Of a stretch of 15,498 nt of DNA, positions 1 to 6,572 are shown piece after piece (position 1 is the first letter of the stretch; every line of letters starts with the position of its first letter). The notes below the pieces were generated by a model. The model searched no databases. It was not told the DNA's origin and saw only the letters and a program-made list of their open reading frames with translations. Source of the stretch: Humitalea sp038249305 (GTDB taxonomy: Bacteria; Pseudomonadota; Alphaproteobacteria; Acetobacterales; Acetobacteraceae). The DNA lies in NCBI GenBank assembly GCA_038249305.1, contig JBBRWI010000081.1, positions 1 to 15,498 of the forward strand, written 5' to 3'. The position numbers and the translations under genes are program-made.

Positions 1-26
1 CGCACACCGGCATGCAGCGCCAGCAT
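1..26 (-). CDS. tnpB: IS66-family TnpB, first codons only (runs off the window)
   Basis: Only eight codons are visible, reading M-L-A-L-H-A-G-V. They begin with an ATG that overlaps the TGA of the upstream tnpA-like frame (TGATG). IS66 TnpB proteins typically begin with a short hydrophobic stretch followed by AGVR/V, and tnpA and tnpB are usually translationally coupled, so both sequence and arrangement fit. The rest of the gene lies outside the window, so intactness cannot be judged. Confidence 0.5.
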
Positions 27-124
27 CAGGCGTCCAGCACCGCGGCGAGCCGCGCCAGCACCTCCGGCCGGATCGCCTCGGACACGCGGAGCACGCGGCC
101 GTTCGACAGCATCACCTCGATCAT
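26..124 (-). pseudogene. tnpA: IS66-family TnpA (Orf1), C-terminal remnant
   Basis: The 32 codons starting at the ATG at 124 (MIEVMLSNGRVLRV, then a helix ending LARLAAVLDA) match the short strand-plus-helix tail that ends IS66 TnpA proteins: IEV-L-NGR-LRV followed by an amphipathic helix. The frame stays open upstream to about 310, but that part is Arg/Pro-rich and has no recognisable helix-turn-helix, which TnpA should carry at its N-terminus. I therefore read this as a 3'-terminal fragment joined to foreign DNA. The exact junction, between about 124 and 180, cannot be placed by eye. The gene ends in a TGATG overlap with tnpB. Confidence 0.5.
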
Positions 125-1170
125 TGGCACTGGCTTGCCCGAACGTAAGCGCGGCGACGGAACGGGTGCCGTCGTCTTTCCGCCGGTTCTTTCGCGAGGT
201 CGCGCCCAAGATCGATCCCACCTCGACCGTAAGGCGCGCACTCTATTCGATCGACTCGGTGTCAGCAGAGGAACGCTTTTCGACGGTTGTACGCGTCCGG
301 CTCGTGTCATCGGGGCTTAAGCCAACCCTGGCAGACATCGACCTTTCCGATTGGCGGTCAGACTATGAGCTTTCTGACCGTGAGGCGGTTGGACGAGCAG
401 TTGCGACAATCGTCGAACGCATGTCAGTGGCACGACGCGATGACGATGGGAAGGCGTATCAGCTTCTGGTCGAACTCGCCCCCGAATACCTAAAGGAATG
501 GACGCGCCGCGATGGTTTAAGCGTGCAGCGCTTTTATCGGCATGCCTTCAATAGCCACGGCGACGTCCGCGACGACCGCCCGACCGTTCCGATCATCGGC
601 AGCCTGTTCACGATGGAAAACGTGCGCAGATTGTTTGAGATCGCGAGCTACGGTTTGCGCAAGACGCGCCATGCCGCGGCGGCGATCTACTGGGTGGTGC
701 CCCAAGCGCCGCTGTGGGGAAGTACGTCGATTATGGCCGAGTCTGTGGAGCAGCTCCGCGGGCGCGTTACCCGTCGGAATGAGAATCTCGCCGCGGGGCA
801 TCAGGTTGAGTCAATCGCGTTGACATTGCAGCGCCCTGAACGCTGGGTAAAAGAAGCCTTTTCAGGATGTTACGATTCGGGGACGCGCGTGTTTCCCGGT
901 GGATTCGAAATGCTGCTCGTCCCGGGTGCCTTCGTTGCTGCAGCCGTCCACGCGCCGATCGGCCAACAATCAGGCCTGCCTGTACCGATGGGATTCGCCA
1001 GTTTCGACCCGCGCGTACTTGCCCGCGCCGGCGATCTGCTCAACGCGCACGCTGATGCGTTTCATCTGGGAGAGGCGCTGAAACGAAACCTTGGCGTGTC
1101 GCCGGCTAGAGAAAGCATCTGCGGTGCAGAAGATCAGAATGCTCCGCCGGCCACACAATGGCAAACATAG
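124..1170 (+). CDS. Hypothetical protein, probably 5'-truncated by the IS66 junction
   Basis: I do not recognise this protein. The frame encodes up to 348 residues from a TTG at 124. A GTG at 166 is another possible start, and the first clear ATG is at 421. The frame has no stop back to the window edge, but bases 1-124 are antisense to the IS66 tnpA tail, so the true N-terminus has probably been replaced. The product looks soluble, with mixed charged helices (residues 70-130), a segment near 160-200 rich in aromatic and basic residues, and a Gly/Pro-rich hydrophobic stretch near 255-295. No signal peptide, membrane span or catalytic motif stands out. GC content is visibly lower than in the central operon, which suggests acquisition by transfer. 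No ribosome binding site supports either start. It is probably a stranded gene remnant. Confidence 0.5.
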   Translation: MALACPNVSAATERVPSSFRRFFREVAPKIDPTSTVRRALYSIDSVSAEERFSTVVRVRLVSSGLKPTLADIDLSDWRSDYELSDREAVGRAVATIVERMSVARRDDDGKAYQLLVELAPEYLKEWTRRDGLSVQRFYRHAFNSHGDVRDDRPTVPIIGSLFTMENVRRLFEIASYGLRKTRHAAAAIYWVVPQAPLWGSTSIMAESVEQLRGRVTRRNENLAAGHQVESIALTLQRPERWVKEAFSGCYDSGTRVFPGGFEMLLVPGAFVAAAVHAPIGQQSGLPVPMGFASFDPRVLARAGDLLNAHADAFHLGEALKRNLGVSPARESICGAEDQNAPPATQWQT

Positions 1171-1313
1171 CATAATTGAAATCGACGAATTGCATAAAGC
1201 CGGTCCGTCGCGGCATTTTTGTACTCAGATCAGCGCTGGGCCTATGCACAATGTATTGGCGCAAAAATATTATGTCTGGTGGCGCGCCAAACTACAGACT
1301 CCACAGGGCAAAT

Positions 1314-1335
1314 GGTCGGCATAAAACTGGACACC
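1314..1335. mobile_element. Possible IS21-type terminal sequence remnant
   Basis: The stretch beginning GGTCGGCATAAAA and ending CTGGACACC resembles, from memory, the terminal repeats of IS21-family elements, whose ends often read TGTCCA...ATGCCGACC on the opposite strand. Only one copy is seen and no istA or istB frame adjoins it, so it would be a stray end. Confidence is low because a single 22-base match recalled from memory is weak evidence. Confidence 0.25.
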
Positions 1336-1502
1336 TTTAGAAACTCCTCGCTCTGATGCCGTTCGGCCGATTCACTGACACGGAGCAGCGCGGGGCGCTG
1401 AGCGCAGGGATCGGTGCGTCCCGCACTCGACGGTAGCGGGCGTCGAGCCCCTGATGGACGAATTCGCGCCCCAGACACGACCGGCATCCGGTCGCAGCAC
1501 GC

Positions 1503-1529
1503 AACTATTCAAAACTATTCAAAATATTC
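1503..1529. repeat. 10-base tandem repeat, 2.7 copies
   Basis: The unit AACTATTCAA occurs twice exactly (1503-1512, 1513-1522) and is followed by a shortened third copy (AATATTC). It lies in the AT-rich tract immediately before the hairpin-rich region. Function is unknown. Confidence 0.6.
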
Positions 1530-1611
1530 GCCCGAAAAAATTTGTAAATTCAATGGGTTGAAGCTTGTAGACTCAATCGCCTTAGTCCCGAGCTTTGGAG
1601 AGAGAATGGCC

Positions 1612-1765
1612 GTGGGGAGACGGAAAAGCCGGACGTTGCGTTCTCCAACCCTCAAGCCAAGGCGGCAAAACCCCAGGAAACCTGGGGCTCACGGCGCTAC
1701 CGAAGGGGAGGATATGTGAGGTTAGAAAACCGACTGGAGCAGCGGTGGCAACCGGAGTCCAACCT
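1612..1765. ncRNA. Candidate structured RNA (hairpin cluster), family unknown
   Basis: Several complementary segments follow one another in about 150 bases. GGAGA (1616-1620) can pair with TCTCC (1642-1646) around an inner CGG-aaaag-CCG hairpin (1621-1631). CCCCAGG-AAA-CCTGGGG (1671-1687) is a perfect 7-pair stem. GACT (1732-1735) pairs with AGTC (1756-1759) around CGGT-ggca-ACCG (1743-1754). The frames across the segment lack protein-like composition. The density of stems with purine-rich loops looks like a folded RNA associated with a mobile element, for example an omega-RNA (HEARO) type, a retron or an intron fragment, but I cannot assign a family. No tnpB, iscB or reverse-transcriptase gene is nearby. 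The strand is undetermined. Confidence 0.3.
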
Positions 1766-2075
1766 TCTCTGGTGTTCTTGAGACGCGTCTCACTTGCTGC
1801 AGCACACTTCGTTGCCGGAGCACGTGGCTTACGTCTCGCCCGCGAGACAGATCAGTCTGGCCCGGGGCCCGAGTTGCCCATGTCTGCTGGATGAGTCTCG
1901 AGGCTGGCGTAGGGGCACGATCGAAGCGGTCGGGGACACGGCCGGGTCGATGATGACGACCTCCTGGCGCTCCGCTTCCTCCTGGAGCAGCCGCATGCCG
2001 GTGGGTCTGTCGAGGCGGACAATGCGGTGCAGGCCCTGGACCAGGCCGTCCGAGCAGCCGGCGGCAAATGGCTGC
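1766..2075. other. Gene-free stretch with two palindromes and a coding-like fragment
   Basis: No start-to-stop gene can be supported. A perfect 14-base palindrome, TGAGACGCGTCTCA, lies at 1779-1792. A second inverted repeat, GTCTCGC-CC-GCGAGAC, lies at 1833-1848. From about 1905 to 2075 two opposed frames both show the G/C-rich third positions of genes in this genome, so part of this may be an eroded gene. I recognise no protein family in either frame. Confidence 0.4.
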
Positions 2076-2103
2076 GATGTGCCATTTCGAACAGCTTCGG
2101 GCG
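2076..2103 (+). promoter_or_regulatory. Candidate operator or leader element, copy C (TGTG-N8-AACA)
   Basis: TGTGCCATTTCGAACA occupies 2078-2093, with one mismatch to the TGTG-N8-CACA palindrome seen at 3427 and 13996. It matches the copy at 3425-3452 at 24 of 28 positions, including the trailing GCTT-GGGCG. It lies 100 bases upstream of the SnoaL-like gene and in the same orientation toward that gene as the other two copies have toward theirs. Confidence 0.4.
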
Positions 2104-2193
2104 ATGGAGACAGGGAGACTGCAGAAGCGGGCAACCAGATCTTGTGCCTGCGGCCTCGCCTCATCCATTTCGCATCGAAGGAGAAAGCCGAAT

Positions 2194-2652
2194 ATGCTCT
2201 CACACCGCAGAGGGTTGGCCGCGTTGGCGGCCCTGGTGCTTTGTTGTCCCGTTGGCGCTGCTGCCGACAACGGCCCGGCCGCCGCGCTGCAAGCATGGGC
2301 CACGGCTTACGGCACCAACCAGGGCCCCGCGGCTGCCGCCGTATATACCGACGATGCACGGCTTTGGGGCAGCGTCAGCCGCGCGCAGACCGTGGGGCGC
2401 GAGGCCATCACCACCTATTTCGCGCGTACCCGCCCCGGAGCCATAGCCATCGCGGTGCGTTTTGGTGATCACGCCTTGCGGCTGATCGCACCCGACGTCG
2501 CCGTCGCCTCAGGGCTCTATACCTTCGTGCGGGTGCGCGCTGATGGCAGCGAGCAACTGGAGCCGTCGCGCTTCTCGATGACCGTGCTGCGCGGACCGGA
2601 CGGCATCTGGCGCATCGTGGACCACCATTCCTCGCGCCTGCCGGCGCCGTAG
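2194..2652 (+). CDS. Secreted SnoaL-like / CaMKII-association-domain (NTF2-fold) protein
   Basis: This is a 152-residue protein with a Sec-type signal peptide: a basic start (SHRR), a hydrophobic core and cleavage likely after GAAA near residue 25. The mature part has the cone-fold pattern of the NTF2/SnoaL superfamily: an N-terminal helix with AWATAY, a YTDDARLWG strand, GREAITTYF, then long beta strands ending in W-RIVDHHSS-LP. That ending is typical of CaMKII-association-like and SgcJ/EcaC-type members. The ATG at 2194 is preferred because AAGGAG (2178-2183) lies 10 bases upstream and a signal peptide follows at once. In-frame ATGs further upstream would bury the signal peptide. The gene converges on the Crp-family gene with only 4 bases between the stops. 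Substrate and reaction are unknown; the fold is used for binding, isomerisation or oligomerisation. Confidence 0.8.
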   Translation: MLSHRRGLAALAALVLCCPVGAAADNGPAAALQAWATAYGTNQGPAAAAVYTDDARLWGSVSRAQTVGREAITTYFARTRPGAIAIAVRFGDHALRLIAPDVAVASGLYTFVRVRADGSEQLEPSRFSMTVLRGPDGIWRIVDHHSSRLPAP

Positions 2653-2656
2653 CCGC

Positions 2657-3340
2657 TCAGTCAGTCATGACCCTCGCCAGCGCATCCTCCAGCACGGCCG
2701 GCGCGCGGACTACGAGGGCACCGCGGGAGCGTTGGAGGACGCCCTCGCGCAGCAGCCGCGCGATCTCGCGCGAGACCGCCTCACGCCGCGCGCCGATGCT
2801 GAACGCCAGGATCTGCTGTACCGGCGGCGGCGAAATGCTGCGGCTGCCATCCGCCGATGCCGGCCCGGCAGCCCGCAGCAAGGCCGCATAGAGGCGGTGC
2901 CGGATGTCGAGGCTGGTCAGCTCCAGCATCCGCGCGTTGCCTTCGCGAATTCGCGCGGTCAGCACTTGCATCATGCGCCGCGACAGCGTGGGGGCCTCCG
3001 CGAGGATGGCCATAAAGGACTTCCCTGGCAGCTGGCAGATCAAGCTGCGGTGCAATGCGGTCACGTTCGCCGAGCGCGGTGCACCGTCGATCGCCGCCAT
3101 ATCTCCGAAGAAGGCACCGGCCGGGACTTCACCGAGGATCAGCTCCCGGCCACTCAGGGTGCGGACTACGACGCGGACACTACCCGAAAGGACGAAGAGC
3201 ACGTCGTCCGAAGGGTCATCATGGTCCAGGATCAGCCGCCCCGGCTCAGCAGTGAACCACGAAGCGCATGCCTCGTACCGGTCCAGGAGGTCTGCCCGAA
3301 CGCCACGGAAGAACCCGATCCTGGCGAGCTTGCCGCTCAT
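2657..3340 (-). CDS. Crp/Fnr-family transcriptional regulator
   Basis: The product has 227 residues. Residues about 15-125 form a cyclic-nucleotide-binding beta barrel; the phosphate-binding cassette has FGD (78-80) and R89-S-A, keeping the acidic and Arg positions used to hold cAMP or cGMP, with Asp in place of the usual Glu. A long dimer helix follows (about 115-155), then a Crp-type winged helix (about 172-212). Its recognition helix, A-R-R-E-A-V-S-R, aligns with E. coli CRP so that R186, E187 and R191 occupy the positions of the DNA-contact residues R180, E181 and R185. The ATG at 3340 is chosen because GGAGGGAG lies 7 bases upstream. No Fe-S cysteine cluster is present, so an Fnr-type oxygen sensor is unlikely. 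It is divergent from the TctC-like operon, and a TGTG-N8-CACA palindrome lies between them. It probably senses the cAMP made by the cyclase of that operon; this is inferred. Confidence 0.88.
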   Translation of the reverse strand: MSGKLARIGFFRGVRADLLDRYEACASWFTAEPGRLILDHDDPSDDVLFVLSGSVRVVVRTLSGRELILGEVPAGAFFGDMAAIDGAPRSANVTALHRSLICQLPGKSFMAILAEAPTLSRRMMQVLTARIREGNARMLELTSLDIRHRLYAALLRAAGPASADGSRSISPPPVQQILAFSIGARREAVSREIARLLREGVLQRSRGALVVRAPAVLEDALARVMTD

Positions 3341-3424
3341 GGCGTCGCTCCCTCCGCGCTGAATTGGAGCATGCAATGCAACCTCCCTTTGGGCCGGGCA
3401 CGTAATCACCGGACAGCGCGTGAT

Positions 3425-3452
3425 GATGTGTCTTTTCGCACAGCTTGGGGCG
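3425..3452 (+). promoter_or_regulatory. Candidate Crp-type operator, copy A (TGTG-N8-CACA)
   Basis: A perfect TGTG-N8-CACA palindrome, TGTGTCTTTTCGCACA, sits at 3427-3442 in the 167-base divergent spacer. It lies 65 bases before the TctC-like start and 86 bases before the crp-family start. The half-sites are those E. coli CRP reads, and the adjacent regulator keeps CRP's contact residues. With copy B it shares 13 of 16 positions; with copy C it shares 24 of 28 over the wider block. No convincing -35/-10 pair can be pinned down by eye. Confidence 0.5.
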
Positions 3453-3507
3453 CGCGGCCAAGGCAACGTGCGTCGATCAAGAGCCACGTCCAAAATAAAG
3501 GTCCCGC

Positions 3508-4476
3508 ATGCCAACGCTCCTTTCCCGTCGCACGCTGCTGGCCGCCGGCGCCGGCTTCAGCCTTCCCATGGCGGCGGCACGCGCCGATGCGTGGCCCGTC
3601 CGTCCCATCCGGATGCTGTCGCCGCTGCCGCCCGGCACCCTCCACGACGCCACCATGCGCATGTTTGCCGAGGGACTGGCCAGCCGGCTGGGCCAGCCCG
3701 TCGTCGTGGACAACCGGCCGGGCGGCGAGGGTCTGGTGGCGACCATGGCCTTCCTGAACCTGCAGGACGACCACCGACTGTTCTTCTCCTTCGCCGGCCC
3801 GGTCACGGTGAACCCGCTGACCATTCCGCGGCTGCCCTATGACCCCGCTTCGCTGGTCCCGCTTTCCTCCGTGGCGCTGGACCATGTCGCCGTCTCAGGT
3901 GCGACGGACCTGCCCGTGCAGGATCTTACGGGGCTGGTGGCGCTGGCGCGGGCACGGCCCGGCGCCCTGGCCTACATGGTGGCACCCGGCGCCATAGGCC
4001 TGGCCTTTGAGGGCTTTCTCGCCGCGCAGCGGCTAGACTTGGTGCGCGTGGGCTACCGCTCGCCGGCCGATGCCTGGGTGGATGTCGCCGCGGGACGTGT
4101 CCAGGTGACCGTGACCCCGATCGCAGCCGCCTTGCCGCACGCGCAGGGCGGAAGGGCGCGCCTGCTCGCGGTAACCGGCACCACCCGCGCCCCCGCCGCG
4201 CCAGACCTGCCGACCACCACCGAGCAGGGCTTCCCCGACTACGTCTTCCAAGGCTTCATCGGCGTCTTCGGGCCGCCCGACATGCCGCAGGCGCGCCAAC
4301 GCCGCATCAGCGCCGCCATCCAGTCCATCGCCGCCGAATCGGAGACGGTGCGACGCCTCACCCTCGCCGGGCAGGTCGCGCAGGGCAGCACGCCGGAGCA
4401 TTTTGCGGCGATGCTGGCCACGCAGCGCGCGCAGGTGGCGGCCGGTCTGGCGGGGCGCGGCCCGGTTGCACCATGA
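3508..4476 (+). CDS. Tripartite tricarboxylate transporter-type (TctC/Bug) periplasmic binding protein
   Basis: This is a 322-residue protein, the usual length for the Bug/TctC family, with a Tat-like leader (SRRTLLAAGAG) and likely cleavage after ARA near residue 26. The mature start W-P-VRPIRML-S-PLPPG and the later LGQPVVVDNRPGGEG are the family's hallmark N-terminal signatures. The strands and helices ending in A-DLPTTTEQGFPDY and GVFGPPDMP match the C-terminal lobe. These proteins bind carboxylates or other small organic anions. The PPG-TLHDA segment departs from the usual PPGG-TD, so the ligand may be unusual. AAAGG (3497-3501) supports the ATG. It is the first gene of the operon. No TctA or TctB membrane partner is encoded, so a sensory role is as likely as transport. 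Confidence 0.88.
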   Translation: MPTLLSRRTLLAAGAGFSLPMAAARADAWPVRPIRMLSPLPPGTLHDATMRMFAEGLASRLGQPVVVDNRPGGEGLVATMAFLNLQDDHRLFFSFAGPVTVNPLTIPRLPYDPASLVPLSSVALDHVAVSGATDLPVQDLTGLVALARARPGALAYMVAPGAIGLAFEGFLAAQRLDLVRVGYRSPADAWVDVAAGRVQVTVTPIAAALPHAQGGRARLLAVTGTTRAPAAPDLPTTTEQGFPDYVFQGFIGVFGPPDMPQARQRRISAAIQSIAAESETVRRLTLAGQVAQGSTPEHFAAMLATQRAQVAAGLAGRGPVAP

Positions 4477-4516
4477 TGCAGTGTGGGCGCGAGGCCGGTG
4501 CGCCAGGGGAGGTCGC

Positions 4517-4624
4517 ATGAGCAGAGCGCAGCATGACCATGGAGGGGGCCGCCGCACGCCGCCGGGCGGCGGCCTGGCCATTGCGCCGCTGATCATGGCC
4601 CGCGCTAGCGAGGGCACCGAATGA
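4517..4624 (+). CDS. Possible 35-residue small ORF coupled to the next gene
   Basis: An ATG at 4517 is preceded by a very good ribosome binding site, AGGGGAGG (4505-4512), 4 bases away. The frame runs 35 codons and its TGA overlaps the ATG of the next gene (ATGA, 4621-4624). The peptide begins MSRAQHDHGGG, is Gly/Arg-rich with a short hydrophobic patch (LAIAPLIM), and matches nothing I know. The next gene itself has only a weak site (GAGG). The small ORF may therefore mainly deliver ribosomes to it by translational coupling. It could also be chance. Confidence 0.35.
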   Translation: MSRAQHDHGGGRRTPPGGGLAIAPLIMARASEGTE

Positions 4625-5625
4625 CCGCGCCCAACCGACATTCCCCGGTGCTGCGCCGGCGGGCCCTGATCGCGGCGGCGGCCATGACACCGCTGGCGGC
4701 GGGCAAGGCGCTCGCGCAGCCGCAGGCCACCCGGCCGCTGCGCGTGGGCTACATCGTCAACGGCCCCGAACGGACCATCTTCGAGGAGCGCTTCGAAGTC
4801 GGCATGCGCGAGAACGGCTATGTCGTCGGGCGGAACCTCACCATCGATTATCGCCACCAGCTGCGCCCAGACCATGACTTGAGCGACGTCATGCGTGCCT
4901 TCGTCGCATCGCGGGTAGACGCGATCCTGGCCTCGACACGTGGCGGCGTGCTCGCCGCCAGGGCCGCGACGACGACCATCCCGGTCATCTTCGGCGCGAC
5001 GCGCGACGCCATCCAGGACGGGCTCGTGCAAAGCCTGTCCCGGCCAGAAGCGAACGTCACGGGGCAATCCTTCCACGCGGGAGAACTCTCCGCCAAGCGC
5101 GTGCAATTGATGCGCGATGCCTTCCCGCAGGCCAGCCGCTTCGCGGTCGTCTTCAACACCTACTACCCCTCCCCGATCCAGATCGAGGAGGCCTCGCGCG
5201 CTCAGGCCGCACTCGGCATCCAGCTGCTGTTCCGCGGCATCGCCGTGCCGGAAGGGCTGGACGACGCCTTCACCGCGCTGAAGCGGGAGGGGGCGGCGGC
5301 GATGTTCGTGGTGTCCGACGTCTCTACGATCACCAATCGCGTGCGGCTGGGCGAGGTGGCGCTGCGACACGCCATGCCGATGATGCTGTCCAACCGGCGC
5401 TACCTGACCGGTGGCGGCCTGATGAGCTACGGTCCCGACATCGCCGAGGGGTTCCGGCGGGCCGCACGGCAGCTGGTGAGGGCGGCCAACGGCACGCCGA
5501 TCAGCCACCTGCCGGTCGAGAACCCGACGCATTTCGATTTCGTGATCGACCTGCGTGTCGCACGCGCGCTTGGGGTGGAGATCGCGCCATCGATGCTGGC
5601 CCGCGCCGACGAGGTGATCGAATGA
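4621..5625 (+). CDS. ABC_sub_bind (COG2984-type) periplasmic binding protein, first copy
   Basis: This 334-residue protein has a twin-arginine-like leader (LRRRALIAAAAM) with likely cleavage after ALAQ near residue 33. It carries the family signatures: RVGYI near the mature start, E-RFEVGMRENGYVVGRNLTIDYR, a strand ending VDAILAS, TTTIPVIFGATRDAIQDGLV, SLSRPEANVTGQS, KRVQLMRDAFPQASRFAVVFN, and a C-terminal ARALGVEIAPSMLARADEVIE. Members of this group (pfam ABC_sub_bind, with TrpX as a studied relative) usually accompany an ABC permease and ATPase, and neither is present here. It overlaps the preceding small frame and the following gene by ATGA. Together with its neighbour it probably presents a small periplasmic ligand to the kinase two genes downstream; that link is inferred. 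Confidence 0.88.
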   Translation: MTAPNRHSPVLRRRALIAAAAMTPLAAGKALAQPQATRPLRVGYIVNGPERTIFEERFEVGMRENGYVVGRNLTIDYRHQLRPDHDLSDVMRAFVASRVDAILASTRGGVLAARAATTTIPVIFGATRDAIQDGLVQSLSRPEANVTGQSFHAGELSAKRVQLMRDAFPQASRFAVVFNTYYPSPIQIEEASRAQAALGIQLLFRGIAVPEGLDDAFTALKREGAAAMFVVSDVSTITNRVRLGEVALRHAMPMMLSNRRYLTGGGLMSYGPDIAEGFRRAARQLVRAANGTPISHLPVENPTHFDFVIDLRVARALGVEIAPSMLARADEVIE

Positions 5626-6572
5626 TCGCGCGGCGCGGCCTGCTGGCGTTGCCGCTGCTGGCGCGGCCGGTTGCCGCCCAGCCCGGCCCGCGCAGCCTCG
5701 GCGCCCTGGTGCTGACCGAGCGCGCTGCGGCATTGCTGCGCGCTCACCTGCTACCCGAACTCGCGCGCCGAGGCTGGCGCGATGGGCAGAACCTGACGCT
5801 GGACGTCAGAACCGCCGCGGCGCTCGCCCAGCACCGCGCCGCCGCCGCGCTGGTGGCAAGCGCGCCCGATCTCATCATCGCGGTCGGTGCGCCGGCCGTG
5901 CGCGCAGCACGCGAGGCGACGGCGACCATCCCCATCGTCATGCACGGCGCGGATGCGCGGCTGCTGGCCGACACCTCCATGGCGCGGCCGGGCGGCAATG
6001 CCACGGGCGTCGTCGCCAACACGCCGCAGGCCGAGGGCAAGCGGATCGAGATCGTGGCCGAACTCACGCCGCCGGGCGCGCCCCTGGCGGCGCTGTTCCA
6101 TCGCGGCACGGATGCGCTGGAGGCGCGTCTTGCCGCGATGCAGGCGGCCGCGCATCACGCGGGGCGCGTGCTGCTCGTGCAGGAATGGGAAGGACCAGCC
6201 GGCGTCGCCGCGGCGGTCGCGGCACTGGCGGCGCAAGGTGTGCGCGGCCTGGCGCTCGGGGGCACGCCCGAATCGCTGCGCGACGCCCGCGCCATCGCCG
6301 CCGCGGCGGCTAGCGCGCGCATCGCCACCATCGGCCAATGGCGCAGCATGGTGAACGAGGGCTGCACCGCGAGCCACGGCCCGGACTTCCACGCCCTCTA
6401 TGCGCGCGTGGCACATTTCGCCGCGCTGATCCTGCGTGGCACGCCGCCCGGCGACCTGCCGATCGAGGCGCCGCTGCGGGTCGAGACGGTGCTCGACGCG
6501 CGCGCGGCGGCGGTACTTGGCATCGTGATACCGGTGGCGTTGCTCGCCCGCGCCGATGAGGTGATGGAGTGA
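5622..6572 (+). CDS. ABC_sub_bind (COG2984-type) periplasmic binding protein, second copy
   Basis: This 316-residue protein starts inside the previous stop (ATGA) and has a short signal peptide (MIARRGLLALPLLARPVAAQ). It is a diverged paralogue of the preceding protein. It shares the layout LLPELARRGWRDGQNLTLDVR, PDLIIAVGAPAVRAAREATATIPIVM, MARPGGNATGVV, GKRIEIVAEL and the ending ARAAAVLGIVIPVALLARADEVME. It is much richer in alanine than its partner, and the N-terminal strand reads SLGALVLTE where relatives have a G-LS motif, so ligand specificity may differ. The stop overlaps the GTG start of the histidine kinase gene (GTGA), showing tight coupling to signalling genes. No permease or ATPase is present. 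Confidence 0.85.
   Translation: MIARRGLLALPLLARPVAAQPGPRSLGALVLTERAAALLRAHLLPELARRGWRDGQNLTLDVRTAAALAQHRAAAALVASAPDLIIAVGAPAVRAAREATATIPIVMHGADARLLADTSMARPGGNATGVVANTPQAEGKRIEIVAELTPPGAPLAALFHRGTDALEARLAAMQAAAHHAGRVLLVQEWEGPAGVAAAVAALAAQGVRGLALGGTPESLRDARAIAAAAASARIATIGQWRSMVNEGCTASHGPDFHALYARVAHFAALILRGTPPGDLPIEAPLRVETVLDARAAAVLGIVIPVALLARADEVME

Larger units (their letters stand above)
1171..1611. other. AT-rich stretch without a supportable gene
   Basis: No frame here has coding character, a ribosome binding site or a recognisable product. The tract is clearly AT-richer than the rest of the window, especially 1171-1280 and 1500-1560. It includes a possible insertion-sequence end (1314-1335) and a 10-base tandem repeat (1503-1529). 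It looks like junction DNA left by mobile elements. Confidence 0.5.

Noticed and set aside
145..154. GTAAGCGCGG, similar to the GTAAGC often found at IS66 ends
   Set aside because: Its orientation is wrong to be the upstream end of the minus-strand IS66 remnant and no matching second end is visible. A six-base match is expected by chance.
2068..2193. Longer start for the SnoaL-like protein (42 extra codons)
   Set aside because: The extension is Arg-rich, places a normal signal peptide inside the protein and lacks a ribosome binding site, whereas the ATG at 2194 has AAGGAG.
3341..3514. Longer start for the Crp-family regulator (58 extra codons)
   Set aside because: The extension crosses the divergent promoter region and the palindrome. 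The ATG at 3340 has a strong GGAGGGAG site and matches usual family length.
4033..5733. Very long open frame on the minus strand (566 codons)
   Set aside because: It is antisense to three well-supported plus-strand genes. Its product is Arg/His/Gly-rich without any family pattern, which is the usual shadow frame of high-GC coding sequence.
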